Assembly: GCA_029239935.1 (NCBI GenBank)
Contig: JARBTY010000004.1
Coordinates: 1 to 61,613, forward strand
Direction of reading: 5' to 3'
From: Clostridia bacterium
GTDB taxonomy: Bacteria; Bacillota_A; Clostridia; Lachnospirales; Cellulosilyticaceae
Length of the DNA: 61,613 nucleotides
Shown: one piece after another, positions 19,525 to 28,763 of the stretch
Layout: every line of letters starts with the position of its first letter
Position numbering within the stretch: position 1 is the stretch's first letter
Translations under genes and position numbers: made by a program
The notes under the pieces: model-generated
Seen by the model: only the letters and a program-made list of their open reading frames with translations
Told to the model about the DNA's origin: nothing
The model's database searches: none

Positions 19525-20913
19525 CTATAAAGTTTTTTTCATACGTTCCACAAATTCTTTGTTATTCTCACAAACAAACATCGTATTGATTAAATTCTCT
19601 GTTACTTCCGAAATATTGTTGCGATTCAGATCTTTTCTAATACCATAAGCTACACCTGCTTCTTCTGCAGATAATAAAAGATCATCCCGTCTAGTTCCTG
19701 ACTTATAAATATCAATAGCTGGAAAAATTCTTCTTTCAGAAAGCGATCTGTCTAATACCAGCTCCATGTTCCCAGTCCCCTTGAATTCTTCAAAGATGAC
19801 CTCATCCATCTTACTTCCGGTATCCACCAGTGCCGTTCCAAGTATCGTTAAACTTCCGCCGTTCTCAATCTTTCTGGCCGCTCCAAAAAACTTCTTTGGC
19901 ATATGCAGCGCAGCTGGGTCTAAGCCTCCTGACAGTGTTCTTCCGCTTGGAGGAATTGTGAGATTGTAGGCTCTTGCCATACGAGTAATACTATCTAGCA
20001 ATATGACCAGATTCTTCCCCTGTTCAACCATTCTTTTGGCTCTCTCAAGTACCATCTCTGCCACTTGTTTATGATGTTCAGGCGGCTCATCAAAGGTGGA
20101 AGCAATAACCTGTACATCTTTGCCCTGTATCGAACGCCTGATATCCGTTACCTCTTCAGGTCTCTCATCTATGAGCAGTACAATAAGAGAAACTTCACTG
20201 TGGTTATGAGTAATCGCATTGGCTATATGTTTAAGAAGGACAGTTTTCCCTGCTTTGGGAGGCGCTACAATAAGTCCTCTCTGCCCTTTACCAATAGGTG
20301 CAATAAGATCTATAATTCTGGTAGAGAGAATTTCTTTATCATATTCTAAATGCAATCTCTCATTAGGAAACACTGGGGTAAGTGTTTCAAAATTAGGTCT
20401 GTATTTTGCTTTTTCCGGTCTATCTCCATTGACTTTATGCACATATAAAAGTGCTCCTGCCTTTTCTCCTTCTTTAGGTCTTCTCATATCACCTTCAATC
20501 CAATCCCCTGTTTTAAGATTGAATCGTCTAATCTGCGATATAGAAAGATAAATATCATTTTCTCCCCGCATAAAATTTTGAGACCTTAAAAACCCATAGC
20601 CATCTGCCATGATTTCTAAAATGCCTGCGCCAGTCATCCGCTCACTCTTCGCCTCAATACCGGATAGTGCACCTTCCTCGATAAGACTATCCTCTTCTCC
20701 TTCTTCAATACAAGACTCAGATTCTAATAAAACAGGTGAATGCTCTTGTAACGACACCGTAGGCTTATCATTAGCTTCTAAAAAAGAGGAGTTATCACTA
20801 TCTTCAATACTTACTATCAGCTCACTTTTTCGCATTTTATTAATGTTCTTTATGCCTAAATCTTTAGCTTTCTGCTTCAGCTGAACTAAAGTCAATCCTT
20901 CTAAATTACTCAT
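19525..20913 (-). CDS. rho: Transcription termination factor Rho
   Basis: Hexameric RNA-dependent ATPase that ends transcription. 462 residues. An N-terminal SAP-like helical domain (about 5-40), an acidic linker (about 45-90), an RNA-binding cold-shock-like domain (about 95-160, GYGFLRS), and the RecA-type motor with Walker A APPKAGKT (217-224) and the Q-loop/R-loop region [19 protein letters not shown] precedes the ATG. It follows the EAL gene by 60 bp, so it is probably read from the ilvN promoter as well as others not visible. Confidence 0.97.
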   Translation of the reverse strand: MSNLEGLTLVQLKQKAKDLGIKNINKMRKSELIVSIEDSDNSSFLEANDKPTVSLQEHSPVLLESESCIEEGEEDSLIEEGALSGIEAKSERMTGAGILEIMADGYGFLRSQNFMRGENDIYLSISQIRRFNLKTGDWIEGDMRRPKEGEKAGALLYVHKVNGDRPEKAKYRPNFETLTPVFPNERLHLEYDKEILSTRIIDLIAPIGKGQRGLIVAPPKAGKTVLLKHIANAITHNHSEVSLIVLLIDERPEEVTDIRRSIQGKDVQVIASTFDEPPEHHKQVAEMVLERAKRMVEQGKNLVILLDSITRMARAYNLTIPPSGRTLSGGLDPAALHMPKKFFGAARKIENGGSLTILGTALVDTGSKMDEVIFEEFKGTGNMELVLDRSLSERRIFPAIDIYKSGTRRDDLLLSAEEAGVAYGIRKDLNRNNISEVTENLINTMFVCENNKEFVERMKKTL

Positions 20914-20973
20914 TAACCAATAACTCCTTTGACTTCTCTAGTTTTATTAATTAGTTTAACATATATTAATCAT

Positions 20974-22686
20974 TTATTTCAAGCTAAGATTCATCTGCAT
21001 ATACTTCTTCTCAATCTCCCCGGCACTTATTGGTTTATCCCAAAAAAAACCTTGACCCATCTCACAACCTAGCATACTCATAATTTCAAGCTGCTCCTCA
21101 TCTTCAATGCCTTCAGCAATGGTTTTAAGATTTAACGTTTTAGCTATAGAAATAATAGCTTCTACTATAGACCTATCCTGAGGATTTTTTACAATCTCTC
21201 TTATAAATGAAATATCTATCTTTAGATGATCAAACCTAAATTTTTTAAGATAGCCAATGGACGCATACCCTGTTCCAAAATCATCAATAGATATGGTAAA
21301 TCCATAGCTTTTGAGTTCACTTATAATGAGCTGAGCAATCCCTATGTCCTCCATGACGGTTGATTCTGTAATTTCTAACACTACATATTCAGGATCAATA
21401 GCGTATTGATTTAAAATACTTTTGATATTTTTTGCAAGGGCTGGATTTTTGAATTGCAGCGCCGATAAGTTAACCGAAACCGGCACGATGTGATACCCTT
21501 CATCTATCCATTTTCTAAGCTGTATACATACTTTTTCAATAACCATAATACCCACTTTTTCAATTAAGTTCATTTGTTCAAGAAGGCCGATAAATTTTCC
21601 TGGCAGGACTAATTCACCGTTGCTTTTAACTCTCCTGATAAGTGCTTCCATACCTACTATTGTATCATTAACAAGATTAACAAAGGGCTGGTAATACACT
21701 AAAAACTCTTCATTTTCTACTGCAATTCTCATTTCAGACTCTAGGAGCAGCGTATTTTGAACTTCTTCTTGTATACCCTTTGTATAAAACATATAAGGCG
21801 TATATTTAATCTCTTTTTTAGCTTTAGCGAGCGCAATCTGTGCCATCTTTACAAGTTCACTAGCAAGTACTGAATCCCCTGGATAAAGTGCAACTCCTGC
21901 TTTGAGCTCCACATACATATAACTGTTATGTATTTTGATAGGTTCTTGCATCATTTGATGGAGCTGTTCGAGAAATTCTTTGATGTGTTCTGTTTCATTG
22001 ATATTTTGATAAATGATTGCAAAAACATTGCCATTATATTTAAAAATCTCTTTATCTTTATTTAAACTACTTTTTATTCTTTTCCCCACTTCTTTAATAA
22101 TCCTATCCCCTACGCCAAGCCCATATGTATTATTAATCTCACCTATTTTTTTTATATCTATTAAAATAACTGCAAATTCGGTATTATTTTTTTGAGCTCT
22201 TTTAACCTGTTTATGCAAACTTTCCAAAAAGACTTTTTGATTAGGAAAATTAGTTAAATCATCGATATAGCTTATACGATACATTTGCTCTTTTAATTTT
22301 TGTGTTTTTGTAATATCCTTTGACACGCATACATAATATTCCAGTTTGTTTTCACTCCATAAAGCTGTAAAACTATTGGTTAAATAAATCCTTTTATTGT
22401 GGTTAATAAATCTATTGGTAATAAACTCAAATTTTTCTCCTTCTAAAACAAACTTTCTTATTTTCTCAATAACAATATCATCAGCTAAATCCACACCAAC
22501 AAACATGCACATATCTTGTCCTAATAAATCTGATTTAACGCACCCGCAGGAAGTATAAACATTTTCATTAGCATAGACAATTTTACCATGTTCATCGCCA
22601 ATGATCAGCCAATCTTCCATTTCATCTATTACTTTCTCCAATACATCTAATAATTTCGGTTTGTTAATCTCCTGAATAATTGGCAT
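20974..22686 (-). CDS. PAS-GGDEF(degenerate)-EAL protein, likely cyclic di-GMP phosphodiesterase
   Basis: 570 residues: a PAS domain (about 10-130), a GGDEF-fold domain (about 135-295) and an EAL domain (about 310-565). The cyclase motif reads NGNVF at 218-222 instead of GGDEF, so this domain should not make cyclic di-GMP; it may bind GTP or act as a scaffold. The EAL site looks complete: EAL at 347-349, NLS, LEITES, DDFGTGYAS, LKIDISFI, IAEGIE and QGFFWDKP. The expected activity is hydrolysis of cyclic di-GMP to pGpG. AAAGGAGG precedes the ATG. It sits 39 bp after ilvN and 60 bp before rho. Confidence 0.9.
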   Translation of the reverse strand: MPIIQEINKPKLLDVLEKVIDEMEDWLIIGDEHGKIVYANENVYTSCGCVKSDLLGQDMCMFVGVDLADDIVIEKIRKFVLEGEKFEFITNRFINHNKRIYLTNSFTALWSENKLEYYVCVSKDITKTQKLKEQMYRISYIDDLTNFPNQKVFLESLHKQVKRAQKNNTEFAVILIDIKKIGEINNTYGLGVGDRIIKEVGKRIKSSLNKDKEIFKYNGNVFAIIYQNINETEHIKEFLEQLHQMMQEPIKIHNSYMYVELKAGVALYPGDSVLASELVKMAQIALAKAKKEIKYTPYMFYTKGIQEEVQNTLLLESEMRIAVENEEFLVYYQPFVNLVNDTIVGMEALIRRVKSNGELVLPGKFIGLLEQMNLIEKVGIMVIEKVCIQLRKWIDEGYHIVPVSVNLSALQFKNPALAKNIKSILNQYAIDPEYVVLEITESTVMEDIGIAQLIISELKSYGFTISIDDFGTGYASIGYLKKFRFDHLKIDISFIREIVKNPQDRSIVEAIISIAKTLNLKTIAEGIEDEEQLEIMSMLGCEMGQGFFWDKPISAGEIEKKYMQMNLSLK

Positions 22687-22725
22687 GCGCTTCCTCCTTT
22701 ACCCTACATTTCTTTCTTCTATTAT

Positions 22726-23214
22726 TTACATATGTTTATTCCCTGTCTGAAGCGCAATAACTCCTGTTCTGACACTTTCTACAATTTCATATTGTCTTAC
22801 AAGATTTATAAACTCATCAATTTTTTCTTTTGTATTACATAGTTCAAATACAACTACTTCTGTATCCATATCTATAATTCTTACATTAAATTGTTCTGTT
22901 AGTTCTTTAATATGAAGGAACAGACCTTTTTGAGCCTTTACTTTTATAAGTGCCAACTCTCTTATAATATCTTGTTTAGCATCTAAAGGCTCTACCTTTT
23001 TGATATCAACCAGTTTTTCTACCTGTTTTTGTATTTGATAAATAGAATCCTCATTTTCCGTTACAGAAATGGTAATTCTGGATATGCCTGGATCATGGGT
23101 TTCTTCTCCTGCAAAGCTATTCATATTAAATCCTCTTCTTGTAAACAACCCTGCTATTCTAGCCACCACACCATAGTTATTTTCAACCAATACAGATAAT
23201 ATTCTGTTTGTCAT
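22726..23214 (-). CDS. ilvN: Acetolactate synthase small (regulatory) subunit
   Basis: 162 residues. The N-terminal ACT domain carries ILSVLVEN and the typical FTRRGFNMNSF segment, followed by the C-terminal dimerisation domain of IlvN/IlvH. It binds valine and controls the catalytic subunit IlvB in branched-chain amino acid synthesis. No ilvB or other ilv gene lies in this window; the downstream neighbour is a cyclic di-GMP enzyme. GGAGGG precedes the ATG. Confidence 0.93.
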   Translation of the reverse strand: MTNRILSVLVENNYGVVARIAGLFTRRGFNMNSFAGEETHDPGISRITISVTENEDSIYQIQKQVEKLVDIKKVEPLDAKQDIIRELALIKVKAQKGLFLHIKELTEQFNVRIIDMDTEVVVFELCNTKEKIDEFINLVRQYEIVESVRTGVIALQTGNKHM

Positions 23215-23350
23215 ATTCCCTCCACCTTATGTCTATAGCTTTTATTCTCCCAAATAATATTACATATTATACTAAATATTATAACATAAATACCTGCTTA
23301 ATAAATACATTTATTGATTAAGATTACAAATTTTTACCATTTTAATTTTA

Positions 23351-23382
23351 AAAAGGATTCTTTTGACTTCAAAGAATCCTTT
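23351..23382 (-). terminator. Terminator after the Lon-family protease
   Basis: Perfect 12-bp stem AAAGGATTCTTT/AAAGAATCCTTT with a 7-base loop, followed on the minus strand by TTTTAAAATT. Confidence 0.9.
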
Positions 23383-23397
23383 CCATATTATTATATT

Positions 23398-25752
23398 TTA
23401 TAAATGTTCAGGTTGTTTGTTGAATTTAGCAAGTTTTTTTCGAACACGACCCTCGATATCTGAATAAGTGTATCCTGTTATGATTTGCATGCCTTCTTCA
23501 ATAGTTGAAACTGCATAGATGTGGAACAAATTCTTCCTAACAGCATCCACTATTTCCTCTTCTAACATGAGTTCTTTTTTGTTCTGAATGGGAATGATTA
23601 CCCCTTCATTACCTTTCAAACCCCTTCTTTTACAAGTTTTAAAGAAGCCTTCTATCTTTTCATTAACGCCTCCTATAGGCTGTATCTGCCCATACTGATT
23701 AACTGATCCGGTTGCCGCAATATTTTGTCTGATTGGTACCTCTGATAAACTGGATAATATCGCATAGAGTTCAACACTTGATGCACTATCTCCATCTATT
23801 CCCGAATAACTTTGCTCAAAACAGATATTACAGCTTAAAGAAAGCGGCATATCCTGTGCAAAGCTGTGTCCTAGAAATCCTGTTATAATTTGGATACCTT
23901 TCGTGTGAATATCTCCACTTAGGCCTGATTCTTTTTCTATATCAACAATTCCTAGTTTGCCTTTGTAAGTGGTTGCCGTAATCTTAACAGGTCTTCCAAA
24001 CATATACTCATCTACTGTATAGACCGCTAAGCCGTTGATTTGACCTATTTTTTCTCCCTCAGTATCAATCAGATAAAGATTATCTATAATTCTCTCATCT
24101 ATCCGCTTTTCTAACTTAAGTTTGAAATTTTGTCTATGCTGAATAGCTTTACAAACGCTCTCTGCACTGATAATATCTTTTGCAAAAATACTGGATTCTC
24201 TTACTAAATCTAATAAAGTTTCTATATTGGCTGGTAGTTTTCTTGGATTTTGTGCCACCCTATTTCCATATTCACCAATCTTTATAATCCCTTCTAAACT
24301 TACAGAAGGTAATCCTTCTTCGTCACATAGGTTTTTAACCAATTGAGCAAGCTTATTAAGCTGTTCTTTACTACTTTCTATCTCATCATCAAAATCAATT
24401 CTTATTTTAAATAATTTTTTAAAGTCTTCATCATAACTGCTGAGTGTATGATACAACTCATAATTACCCAATAAAATGATTTTTATATCCGCCTTTAGAG
24501 GCTCTGGTTTTATGGATGTGACCGTAGTAATATTCATATCTTCTGGATTTTCAATACGAATATATCCTGTCTTAAGCATTTTTTTAATCGCCATCCAGCT
24601 TCCTATATTTTCTAGTATACTCTGTACCCTGAGTACCAAATACCCGCCATTGGCTTTATGAAAAAGTCCTGCTCGTATATTAGTAAAATCACTGTACAGC
24701 ATATTCAGTTCACTATCTAATAAAACTTTTCCTGTCAAATTATAATTTTCAAGGTTAATGTCTGTAACGATAGGTGCTCCTTTCGTTTGACTATGATCCA
24801 CTATTAAGTTGACGCCGTATTTCTTAACTAACTTTTGTATCCCATTTGCCGTAAGCCAAGGAAACATCTCTTTCATATCCTTATTGGATGTTTCATGCTC
24901 ATTTTCAAACAAATGAAGATTATCCAAAACATCTTCGCTAACTTCATCTAAATAAGTGGTTATATCCTTATAGGCTTTGTATTTTTCTTTGAGTCGTTTC
25001 AGTACCCATCCAATCTCATTAAAAAAGATTTCTCTGTCAATCTCCTCTAATTCCTGTAGACAAACTTTTTCCTTTGCATTGATACGTTCTGCAACGCTGT
25101 CTGCTACCGTATAAAGTTTGGAAAGCTTCTCATTTAACAACTCTTTCTGTTTTTTAGATAAATGCTCATACTCCTCTTTGCTGATAATGTCACCATCTTC
25201 TCCTAAAGGAGCAAATCCTATGCCATCTTTAGTTTGTTTCACCAAAATACCCATTGCCTCAGCTTTTTCTTCTAGTTCCATAAGGAGTTTTTGTTTCTCA
25301 CTTTCTAGTTCAGCAGCAATACCTTGCCTTTGTTTGTTAGCCTCAGTACTTTGGAGTTTTAAAGGTAATTCATTTATTATAAATTGAACAAATTCATTCA
25401 TATCTTCTTTAAACTTTTTGCCATCACCGGGCTGTAATATGATAAGCCTAGGGATTTCTGAGTTTATAAAATTATAAACATAACTTATATCTTGAGGAGT
25501 ATTCATATGCTGTGCTTGTCGTTCCAGTATACTAATAATAGAACTTAATTTTCCAACACCACATTCTCCGCATATATACATATTATACCCTTTGGCATTT
25601 ATTTTCAGCCCTATTTTGAGTGCATCCTGTGCGCTTTCTTGCCCAATTATTCCATTACTACCTAAGAGTTCATCTGTAGTAGCAAATGAGAAATCAGAAG
25701 GTTGATATGAAAGCTTAAGTTCATCCCATTTGAGCTCAATGTTATTGTTCAT
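23398..25752 (-). CDS. Lon-family ATP-dependent protease (AAA_32/LonB-like)
   Basis: 784 residues. A degenerate AAA domain at the N-terminus with P-loop GECGVGKL (about 62-69) is interrupted by a long coiled-coil insertion (about 140-270), as is usual for this branch of Lon proteins. The C-terminal protease domain has the Ser-Lys dyad: Ser in GDSAS and Lys in GGVNEKIEG. It lacks the N-terminal substrate domain of classical LonA. The P-loop Lys is followed by Leu, not Ser/Thr, so nucleotide binding may be altered. It is a single gene between terminators; no CtsR or HrcA operator is seen upstream. Confidence 0.88.
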   Translation of the reverse strand: MNNNIELKWDELKLSYQPSDFSFATTDELLGSNGIIGQESAQDALKIGLKINAKGYNMYICGECGVGKLSSIISILERQAQHMNTPQDISYVYNFINSEIPRLIILQPGDGKKFKEDMNEFVQFIINELPLKLQSTEANKQRQGIAAELESEKQKLLMELEEKAEAMGILVKQTKDGIGFAPLGEDGDIISKEEYEHLSKKQKELLNEKLSKLYTVADSVAERINAKEKVCLQELEEIDREIFFNEIGWVLKRLKEKYKAYKDITTYLDEVSEDVLDNLHLFENEHETSNKDMKEMFPWLTANGIQKLVKKYGVNLIVDHSQTKGAPIVTDINLENYNLTGKVLLDSELNMLYSDFTNIRAGLFHKANGGYLVLRVQSILENIGSWMAIKKMLKTGYIRIENPEDMNITTVTSIKPEPLKADIKIILLGNYELYHTLSSYDEDFKKLFKIRIDFDDEIESSKEQLNKLAQLVKNLCDEEGLPSVSLEGIIKIGEYGNRVAQNPRKLPANIETLLDLVRESSIFAKDIISAESVCKAIQHRQNFKLKLEKRIDERIIDNLYLIDTEGEKIGQINGLAVYTVDEYMFGRPVKITATTYKGKLGIVDIEKESGLSGDIHTKGIQIITGFLGHSFAQDMPLSLSCNICFEQSYSGIDGDSASSVELYAILSSLSEVPIRQNIAATGSVNQYGQIQPIGGVNEKIEGFFKTCKRRGLKGNEGVIIPIQNKKELMLEEEIVDAVRKNLFHIYAVSTIEEGMQIITGYTYSDIEGRVRKKLAKFNKQPEHL

Positions 25753-25852
25753 ATGGTTCCCCCCCTACTACTACTATATTCCACTACTCTTCAATAATTT
25801 CACAAAATTTTACATTTTATTTTTAAAAACACTTTTTTTTGCCCTTTTTTAT

Positions 25853-25888
25853 AAAAAGCACACCCTATTAGAATTCCTAAGGTGTGCT
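25853..25888 (-). terminator. Terminator after the second large stalk-domain gene
   Basis: Stem AGCACACC/GGTGTGCT with a 16-base loop, followed on the minus strand by TTTTTATAAAAAA. Confidence 0.85.
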
Positions 25889-25894
25889 GAAGTT

Positions 25895-28126
25895 CTATTG
25901 TTGCCATTGGCTCTTCGGAATAAACCCTATCAGAACTGGAGCTGATGAACCGTTTGGAAGCATGTATTCAAATTCTTTTGTTTCTCCTGCTTTAATGATC
26001 CCTAAAACAGATGCTTTAGTTGTTTCATTATAGAAAAATCCTTTGACAGGCATTAAATAGCTATCTCCATCTTTCCATTTAACAGCCCCTCTAAATATAT
26101 CTCCCCTTGGATTTAGAATCATACCCATATCTTCTTTTGCTGTTACTTTAATATGATAGGTAATCCCAAAGTTCCCTCTGTTCTGAACGATCTCACCTGT
26201 TATGGCATCATATCCATTGACCCACTCTGAAACACCTTTCCCTATGATTAACTTTTGTGCTTCATCTGCTTCTAAGTCTACAGTATAGTGGATGTCTGTT
26301 GTATAAAAGGTGCCCCTTGGATGGATGTCTTTGCCTAATAACTCCATCGTTGCAATGGCTTCGATGGGTACACTTTGTCCTATGGCCGCTGCAGTAAAAG
26401 TGACACTTCCGTCAGTTGTGATGTCCATAAGCCCAGAGATACATTGACCCTTAAGCCATCTTCTTTGCACTGAATCATAAATATATTTTTTCTCCCCTGG
26501 CTGAAGTATATATTCTTCTATACTGGTACTCTTAAAATAATCATATAACAGCTGCTGTCCTATATAAAGAGTGTCCTCAGACGGTCCTTTAACAACTTTG
26601 TTTTGAACAATCATATGTATCGGCTGATCTGTTGTGTTCTCTGCTAATAGAACCAATCTTTTATTATCTGTATCATTTTCACTTTGCACCATATCATTGA
26701 TGTGATGCAATAAGATTCTTCCTGATCCTAGAATACTTTCTTTATACAAAATCCCTTGTTTTTTAACCACTTCCGGTGAATCACTCATCATCATAGTGCC
26801 CGGTATTGCTGTCTGTTCACTGGGAAATATTTCTTTATAGCTTTGATAATTAAATCTTTGGAAATTATCTATGATATCCCCTATTTTGCCTTCTGTAAAT
26901 CTATACTCTAATTCACTTTTCAACACTCTGTCATTAATGGTGACAACCACTTCTTTTTTATCACCCATATTGCCGTAAGCATCTTCTAACTGGAGGGTAA
27001 TAATGTATTCGCCTTCAGCAAACAGTGCTTTGGGCTTATCAATAACCGCCTTGTTTTCAGGTGCATCCGCTGGTCTATAAGTCCATCTCTCGGACTTTAT
27101 AGACTCCCATTCTTCATTTTCAAAAGCATAGGTAAATGCAAACGCTTCTCCTTGTGCATAGCTCCCTCTATCCGCTTCAAGCTCTGTTACAACTGGCTTT
27201 TGGTTTGGGGCAATCACAATGGTTTGCTCTGTCCATTCACTCCAAATGCCCTTTTCATTTCTGACTTTAAGAGATACCTTGTAGCTTCCTTCTTTTGGTG
27301 TCTTAAAAATATTGCTTAGGCTAGAATGGGTTAAACTTGGATTATCATTAATCATCCATAGCTTCTCTACTATCAATGCATTACTGACATCGTAACTTGT
27401 ATCAACGACTTGTACAGTCTGTCCTGCTATGTAATATGGCTGCTCAAAATTGAACTCTGCCACCGGCTTTATCTCTTCGCTGCTGCCTCCATCCTCTATG
27501 TTTGAAATAAGTGTTATGGTTTTGTCTGCTTCATTGTACTGGGTCGTTATACCGTAAGTCTCGCTCATGAATCTTACTGGCAAAAGTGTTACCCCGTTAT
27601 CAATGACTGGAACTGCTCCGATGTCTATAGTTGTTTGCTCTCCATCCTCAGGAGTCTCCATCACCATAGGTGTGTTTTTAATAACAGCTGTCTGACTTCC
27701 TATGGTAAGCACCACTTCCTTTAGACCTTTTTTAACACTAATCTCTCTGGTTTCAGAATTCCAATAAACAGTTGCTCCTAAAATATGGTCTGCTACAAAT
27801 CTCAGGGGCAAAAAGGTTCTTCCATCAATCACTTTAGGCGGAGCCAGAAGCGTCTGAACCTCACCGTTAACGATCGCTGTATTTGAATTTAATGCGAGTA
27901 TCACTTGATTGGTCTGAGGTACTTCTATTGCCTCATTATTTTCTTGCTGTGCAGTGTTTCCCTGCTCTTCTCCCGTGACTTCTGGGACTTCTATAACTTC
28001 TTCTGATACTAATTGTTCACCCTCTACAGTTTGAAGTGTCTGCTCACTTATCGGCTGTGCCAAAACATGACTGCTACTGGCGATAGTTGTTGCCAACAAC
28101 AGCATACTTATTAATTTCTTTTTCAT
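25895..28126 (-). CDS. Large secreted stalk-domain protein, paralog of 13125-15248
   Basis: 743 residues, function unknown. Signal peptide at about 1-23 (ending VLAQP), then a Glu-rich linker (about 30-70), two copper amine oxidase N-terminal type domains (about 75-205: RTFLPLRFVADH and VTLLPVRFMSET), Ig/PKD-like segments (about 215-395), and the same unassigned 330-residue C-terminal region as the protein at 13125-15248 (SDSPE..KKQGILY, GRILLHH, IFRGAVKW, MLPNGSSAPV, FIPKSQW). AAAAGGAG precedes the ATG. It has its own terminator and no partner gene. It is probably surface-exposed; no enzyme motif is visible. Confidence 0.8.
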   Translation of the reverse strand: MKKKLISMLLLATTIASSSHVLAQPISEQTLQTVEGEQLVSEEVIEVPEVTGEEQGNTAQQENNEAIEVPQTNQVILALNSNTAIVNGEVQTLLAPPKVIDGRTFLPLRFVADHILGATVYWNSETREISVKKGLKEVVLTIGSQTAVIKNTPMVMETPEDGEQTTIDIGAVPVIDNGVTLLPVRFMSETYGITTQYNEADKTITLISNIEDGGSSEEIKPVAEFNFEQPYYIAGQTVQVVDTSYDVSNALIVEKLWMINDNPSLTHSSLSNIFKTPKEGSYKVSLKVRNEKGIWSEWTEQTIVIAPNQKPVVTELEADRGSYAQGEAFAFTYAFENEEWESIKSERWTYRPADAPENKAVIDKPKALFAEGEYIITLQLEDAYGNMGDKKEVVVTINDRVLKSELEYRFTEGKIGDIIDNFQRFNYQSYKEIFPSEQTAIPGTMMMSDSPEVVKKQGILYKESILGSGRILLHHINDMVQSENDTDNKRLVLLAENTTDQPIHMIVQNKVVKGPSEDTLYIGQQLLYDYFKSTSIEEYILQPGEKKYIYDSVQRRWLKGQCISGLMDITTDGSVTFTAAAIGQSVPIEAIATMELLGKDIHPRGTFYTTDIHYTVDLEADEAQKLIIGKGVSEWVNGYDAITGEIVQNRGNFGITYHIKVTAKEDMGMILNPRGDIFRGAVKWKDGDSYLMPVKGFFYNETTKASVLGIIKAGETKEFEYMLPNGSSAPVLIGFIPKSQWQQ

Positions 28127-28282
28127 ACTATACTCCTTTTATGTATTTGCATAATCTCTTACCTTAAGATGACTCTCACTATTATACCTTATTTTCCCTT
28201 AAGATTAGACCCTTGGCAGCATTTTGTGAGTAAAAAGTAATCTTCCTGTAATATCTCCTGCCAAATTTAGGCTGCACTACAG

Positions 28283-28327
28283 CAAAAAAAATAAGCCAGG
28301 CATCATTCCTCTTATTTCTGGCTTATT
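28283..28327 (-). terminator. Terminator after rimI
   Basis: Stem AATAAGCCAG/CTGGCTTATT overlapping the rimI stop codon, followed on the minus strand by a run of eight T. Confidence 0.85.
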
Positions 28328-28763
28328 GCTGTATTTGAAGCTGCATAATCACTGCATCTTCTTCAGGTTTTTGATAATATTTTTTTCTTATGGCAATAGG
28401 GGTAAAACCATAGGACATATACAATGACTGAGCTGCTTGATTACTGCTTCTAACTTCTAGGGTTATAGAGAAAACTTGGTTTTGTCTGGCTCTTTCTATC
28501 AAATCTTTAAGTACCTGTTTACCTATACCCTTTTTTCTATAAGCTTTTTGCACGGCAATATTCGTTATTTCCCCTTCTCCCATGACGGCCCATAGCCCCC
28601 CATAAGCTACAATTTTCTCATCAACTACAGCCACGCTATAAAAAGCAAGAGGGTTATCCATCTCTTGACTAAGAGATTCTTTTGACCAAGGGATACTAAA
28701 GCTGTCACATTCTATTTCATAGACTCTGTCAATATCCTCCATTACCATTGGCCTAATGATCAT
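28323..28763 (-). CDS. rimI: Ribosomal-protein-alanine N-acetyltransferase
   Basis: 146-residue GNAT enzyme that acetylates the N-terminal alanine of a ribosomal protein (S18 in E. coli). The acetyl-CoA loop reads RKKGIGKQVL near residue 75 and the C-terminal SLYMSYGFTPI block is typical. Its start overlaps the end of tsaB by 4 bases, the usual tsaE-tsaB-rimI arrangement. Substrate is inferred from this neighbourhood. Confidence 0.9.
   Translation of the reverse strand: MIIRPMVMEDIDRVYEIECDSFSIPWSKESLSQEMDNPLAFYSVAVVDEKIVAYGGLWAVMGEGEITNIAVQKAYRKKGIGKQVLKDLIERARQNQVFSITLEVRSSNQAAQSLYMSYGFTPIAIRKKYYQKPEEDAVIMQLQIQQ

Noticed and set aside
20065..20551. Overlapping open frames on the plus strand opposite rho
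   Set aside because: They are antisense to a well-conserved gene, lack ribosome binding sites and have no recognisable motif. The same holds for similar frames opposite uvrA, uvrB, prfA, lysC and livK.
23215..23350. Possible T-box or CodY site upstream of ilvN
   Set aside because: No T-box core sequence is present, and the AT-rich match to a CodY box is no better than expected in this sequence.
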